DNA of 36,197 bases from Bacteroidales bacterium. GTDB taxonomy: Bacteria; Bacteroidota; Bacteroidia; Bacteroidales; P3. The notes beneath the pieces were generated by a model that worked only from the letters and a program-made list of their open reading frames with translations, did no database searches and was not told the origin of the DNA. The stretch is from contig JAKSMQ010000017.1 in assembly GCA_024400565.1 (NCBI GenBank), forward strand, positions 1 through 36,197, written 5' to 3'. How positions within the stretch are numbered: the first letter of the stretch is position 1; the number at the start of each line of letters is the position of its first letter. A program made the translations under genes and the position numbers. This document shows, piece after piece, positions 33,285 through 36,197 of this stretch.

Positions 33285-34508
33285 ATGAAATACAAACTAG
33301 TTTGTAAGAAATGCGGCGAAACCATCGGTTCTTTCAAAGAGTGGTTCGCCAATGACCAGAAATGTCAATGTGGGTCAAACTACGCTGAGATAATATACCC
33401 CAAAGCCGACTATAGCCGTCTGCCTGAATCTTTTGAGGATGACGTCCACAGCCATTTCCATTATTTTGACTACCTTCCTCTCGAAAACAAGGAGAACGTC
33501 ATATCCTTCAACGAAGGTGCCATCCCTATGGAGCGCTGGGAACATATGGAGCGCGAAGCCAAAGAGAAATATGGTATCGACTGCAAAGTATACATGTACC
33601 GTAACGACCTCAATGGCGGAACCCATTCCTTCAAGGATGTAAGCGGATCGCTCGCAGCCTCTGTAATGAAGGAACATGGCGTAAAGGAATATTGTCTCGC
33701 TTCAACCGGTAATGCCGGAACAGCTTATGCTACCTACCTTGCCAAAGCAGGCATCAAGTTTACCTGTTTCAGTCCCAAGTGGGTAGATGAGAATACCAAG
33801 AAGTCCATCCTCGAAACAGGACAGACCCTTGTTGTAAGTCAGGGCTCCTATGGCGACGCCAAGAACGAAGCAGCTGAATACCACAAAAGTCACGGCGTAA
33901 TGATGTCGTGCGGAAATATTGACCCCATTCGAGTAGAATCCAAGCGTACTATCGTCTTCGAATGCATGCGACAGCTGGGCCAGCTCCCTACAGTCTACAT
34001 GCAAGCCGTAGCAGGCGGTACCGCCCCTATCGCCCTTGAGAAAGGATACCGCGACGTCCGCAACGATTTCCCCGAGCTACGTATGCCCCGAATGATACTC
34101 GTTCAGCAAGACGAATGCGACCCTATGGTTACCGCATGGGAATGGGCCAAAGAGCACAACTGGCCCGTCGGCTTTGAGAACCGCTATGAAGCCAAGAAAG
34201 ACTGTCATACCCGAATCGGAATCCTTACCGCAGCCAATCCCGGCAACTACCCCATCGTAGCTCCCTTGGTACGTCAGAGTGGCGGCGATTTCGTACGCGT
34301 AGAAGAGGCAAGCCTTCCCCAGTTCGGCAAGCAGATGCAGAGAGAGAACGGAGTCCTCATGGGACCCGCCTCCATGGTATGCTATGCAGGATTCTACAAA
34401 GCTCTTGAACAAGGACTTATCAAGCAGAACGACATCATTCTACTCAACGCCGGAGAGGGTACCGACCGCGCTCAATGGTTTGTTGATGAAGTCAACAAGA
34501 TACAATAA
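33285..34508 (+). CDS. Threonine-synthase-like PLP enzyme, probable cysteate synthase
   Basis: 407 residues. The N-terminus carries a small zinc ribbon (Cys7, Cys10, Cys27, Cys29). The fold II PLP domain has NGGTHSFKDVSG with the PLP Lys117, ASTGNAGTA for the phosphate loop and a final LNAGEGTD. This matches the threonine synthase superfamily and, in length and zinc ribbon, the cysteate synthases that replace the phosphate of O-phosphoserine with sulfite. Its place between an alpha-oxoamine synthase and an SDR supports cysteate synthase over threonine synthase, and no other threonine-pathway gene is nearby. It has no clear promoter of its own; expression may depend on read-through of the terminator at 33196-33242. 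The SDR gene follows after 26 bases. Confidence 0.8.
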   Translation: MKYKLVCKKCGETIGSFKEWFANDQKCQCGSNYAEIIYPKADYSRLPESFEDDVHSHFHYFDYLPLENKENVISFNEGAIPMERWEHMEREAKEKYGIDCKVYMYRNDLNGGTHSFKDVSGSLAASVMKEHGVKEYCLASTGNAGTAYATYLAKAGIKFTCFSPKWVDENTKKSILETGQTLVVSQGSYGDAKNEAAEYHKSHGVMMSCGNIDPIRVESKRTIVFECMRQLGQLPTVYMQAVAGGTAPIALEKGYRDVRNDFPELRMPRMILVQQDECDPMVTAWEWAKEHNWPVGFENRYEAKKDCHTRIGILTAANPGNYPIVAPLVRQSGGDFVRVEEASLPQFGKQMQRENGVLMGPASMVCYAGFYKALEQGLIKQNDIILLNAGEGTDRAQWFVDEVNKIQ

Positions 34509-34534
34509 CCGACTAATCGTTTTACAACCCAACT

Positions 34535-35332
34535 ATGATGTTTCAAAACAAGGTCGTTTGGATAACAGGCGCAAGTTCCGGAATCGGAGAACAGACCGCA
34601 TACCGATTTGCACAGGAAGGGGCTCGCATCATCGTAACAGCCCTGGAGTCAGACCTGTTGGAAAAGGTGGTAGAGAAATGCAAGCAATTGGGAGCTCCCG
34701 ATGCCGCATCCTTGCCCTTCGACCTCTCCAAGACTGACGAACTGGAGGCGCTTGCAGATAAGGCATGGAACACCTTCAACGGCATCGATGTCTTCTATAA
34801 TAACGCAGGCATCTCCCAACGCGGAACTACTGTAGAGACCGAAATGCGCGTCATCCGGAAAGTGATGGACGTTGACTATTTTGCTCCCGTTATCATGACC
34901 AAAGTCATCCTTCCGCGCATGATAGAACGAGGTGGCGGACAACTGGTTGTTACCACCAGCATAGCAGGACTCTTCGGATTTCCCCAGCGTTGTGCCTATT
35001 CTAGCGCCAAGCATGCCCTCTATGGCTTCTTTGAGACCATCGCGGCCGAAGAGTATGACCACAACATCCGGGTTACCATCGTATGCCCCGGTCGCGTGAA
35101 GACCAATATTTCCCTTTATGCCCTCGAGAAGGACGGAAAACAGCATGGGAAGATGGACGCCGGTCAGGCCGGAGGCGTAACGCCTCAGAAGGCTGCCAAC
35201 CAGATAGTAAGGGCCGTATACAAGAAGAAACGCGAGGTACGTATCGGAAGCAAAGAGCTCCTTATGGCCCAGATCAAGCGCTTCTTACCAGGACTTTGCG
35301 CCCGCCTATCCCGCACAATAGAACCTATGTAA
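34535..35332 (+). CDS. Short-chain dehydrogenase/reductase, probable 3-ketocapnine reductase
   Basis: 265 residues. Classical SDR: TGASSGIG (11-18) binds NAD(P), NNAG follows the fourth strand, and the catalytic residues are Ser142, Tyr155 and Lys159 (YSSAK). A basic, Arg-rich C-terminus (KRFLPGLCARLSRT) resembles the membrane-facing end of 3-ketosphinganine reductases. Following the acyltransferase and cysteate synthase, it would reduce the 3-keto group of ketocapnine to give capnine (inference from context). It ends 27 bases before a strong terminator, closing the three-gene unit. Confidence 0.82.
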   Translation: MMFQNKVVWITGASSGIGEQTAYRFAQEGARIIVTALESDLLEKVVEKCKQLGAPDAASLPFDLSKTDELEALADKAWNTFNGIDVFYNNAGISQRGTTVETEMRVIRKVMDVDYFAPVIMTKVILPRMIERGGGQLVVTTSIAGLFGFPQRCAYSSAKHALYGFFETIAAEEYDHNIRVTIVCPGRVKTNISLYALEKDGKQHGKMDAGQAGGVTPQKAANQIVRAVYKKKREVRIGSKELLMAQIKRFLPGLCARLSRTIEPM

Positions 35333-35358
35333 TCCAACATTCCATTGGATATTCTATC

Positions 35359-35396
35359 AATAGGAGCCATGGTTAATGGCTCCTATTCTGTTTTTG
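35359..35396 (+). terminator. Rho-independent terminator after the SDR gene
   Basis: A perfect 12-bp stem AATAGGAGCCAT (35359-35370) / ATGGCTCCTATT (35376-35387), loop GGTTA, then CTGTTTTTG. Confidence 0.92.
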
Positions 35397-35559
35397 TACA
35401 AAATTGCCATTAGTAATAACCCGTAGAAATCATAATAGAGTAATAAGAAAATCTATTGGATGAATTAATTTTAATAATTTCTATTAAACAATGAACTCGG
35501 CAGGGGCTTAGATCGAACCTTTTTATATTTTTTTCAGGTTATAGAGTAGATTAGCGAAC

Positions 35560-35658
35560 ATACCTATAAAATGCCTATTCTATGCCCATACAGTTTCTTA
35601 ACCCTCGGGGGTAGAACCAGTATAATGGCAGTATACAACCACTATAATCATATTGTAG
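35560..35658. repeat. 11-bp-period repeat array, locus D (inverted halves)
   Basis: Units in phase: ATACCTATAAA, ATGCCTATTCT, ATGCCCATACA, two diverged units, then AACCAGTATAA, TGGCAGTATAC, AACCACTATAA, TCATATTGTAG. The second half is roughly the reverse complement of the first, as at loci A-C. The units are more diverged than at those loci. Confidence 0.55.
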
Positions 35659-35881
35659 ATTCTAGAATTGTTTGCTTTTTGTTTGTAGATGTTCAGTAGA
35701 GAGCCCTTCTATCCCCCCTCGCAAATGATGTTTGCTTATTTTCAGAGATTACTGGAAATCGAATTCTTCCAACCGGTATCTCTATTCTTTCGATTATGCT
35801 TTTTCTTCTTTGGGAAACCGGTTGCCTTCCTTTTTCCGTAATTGAAAACTATTCAAATTGCGACCGGCGAATTGAATTTGG

Positions 35882-36034
35882 TTTTGTAGAGACGATTCAG
35901 TCCCGATATAGTGATTTTGTAGAGATTTTGTAGAGTCGATTCGGTGTCCATTCGGTGTTTTTGTAGAGATTTAGTAGTCTTTTTGTAGTGTTTTTGTAGT
36001 ACTTTTGTAGTCAAAACGGCCACTTTTGTAGTCG
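35882..36034. repeat. 11-bp-period tandem array, locus E (TTTTGTAG type)
   Basis: Fourteen consecutive units, all but one exactly 11 bp. TTTTGTAG starts units at 35882, 35915, 35926, 35959, 35981, 35992, 36003 and 36024 (the last after a 10-bp unit); TTTAGTAG at 35970. The positions between are filled by CGATTCAG, CGATATAG, CGATTCGG and CCATTCGG in the same phase. Two further units lie upstream at 35681 and 35692. All units point the same way, unlike loci A-D. Confidence 0.85.
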
Positions 36035-36197
36035 ATATCTCTTCCTTCTATATTTATCTTTCTGAGATACAGATTAATGATTCAGTAGAAAAGTTAATTT
36101 TTAAGCGGTAGGAGCCGTGATATTAAAGAAACCTATTGGATGAATCCTAAGTTCCAATTAGAAATGCAACTTTTGAGAAAGAAAAGCACGAGGAAAA

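Larger units (their letters stand above)
35453..36145. repeat. 13-bp direct repeats flanking the array region
   Basis: CTATTGGATGAAT occurs at 35453-35465 and again at 36133-36145; both are preceded by AAGAAA. They enclose about 670 bp that contain both 11-bp-period arrays and no gene. They might mark an insertion, but no transposase or integrase is seen. Confidence 0.5.
35397..36197. other. Gene-free region to the window end
   Basis: About 800 bp of AT-rich DNA with no credible gene. It holds two 11-bp-period arrays (35560-35658 and 35882-36034) and a pair of direct repeats (35453-35465 and 36133-36145). Confidence 0.65.

Noticed and set aside
33285-34508. Plain threonine synthase (thrC)
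   Set aside because: Family level fits, but the zinc ribbon, length and neighbours favour cysteate synthase; thrA or thrB are not nearby. Kept as the alternative.
35882-36034. CRISPR array
   Set aside because: Units are 11 bp with no unique spacers of 25-40 bp and no cas genes nearby.

Overview
The window looks like a piece of a Bacteroidales (phylum Bacteroidota) chromosome of moderate GC. The reasons are: several promoters of the Bacteroidota type (TTTG, 19-20 bp, TAnnTTTG) and no obvious Shine-Dalgarno sites; two type IX secretion cargo proteins with the gliding-motility-associated (type B) C-terminal domain; a DUF4290-murA pair; purN divergent from acpP; and a probable sulfonolipid (capnine) gene set. 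I cannot name the genus from sequence alone.

Region 1 (1-8142). A partial tRNA-Thr with its promoter is followed by a six-gene minus-strand signalling island (5892 down to 701). It encodes a stand-alone LytTR regulator, an FHA/two-TM/zinc-ribbon protein, an exported metacaspase-like C14 peptidase with an EF-hand-like loop, a membrane protein with a duplicated Trp-containing module and EF-hand-like loops, a zinc-ribbon/FHA protein, and a membrane-anchored PP2C phosphatase. It contains phospho-threonine readers, an eraser and a protease, but no kinase. Upstream is a gene of unknown function split by one in-frame amber codon (7294-6203).

Region 2 (8143-24790). A long plus-strand housekeeping and envelope block: small exported protein, DUF4290, MurA (Asp in place of the catalytic Cys), CpsB-like PHP phosphatase, PurB, an MsbA-type ABC exporter, T9SS cargo, NAD kinase, NERD-domain protein, a large repeat-built T9SS cargo, a VWA membrane protein and a Wzx-type flippase.

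Region 3 (24791-31125). A gene-free stretch with seven TGTGACA boxes, including a perfect 26-bp inverted repeat, then a lipoprotein alpha/beta hydrolase, an OmpA-family protein, a GT4 glycosyltransferase, purN, acpP and rnc. The fabF gene that normally sits between acpP and rnc is absent.

Region 4 (31126-36197). A Cys/His-rich lipoprotein is divergent from a three-gene set (alpha-oxoamine synthase, threonine-synthase-like enzyme with zinc ribbon, SDR). Together these three match the sulfonolipid route: cysteate synthase, cysteate acyl-ACP transferase, 3-ketocapnine reductase. The window ends in about 800 bp of gene-free DNA.

The most unusual non-coding signal is a family of degenerate 11-bp-period arrays at five intergenic places (about 489-587, 7589-7731, 24812-24932, 35560-35658, 35882-36034). 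Four of them are arranged as two inverted halves, so the RNA could fold into a long imperfect hairpin. Two of them bracket the signalling island. I do not recognise this family.
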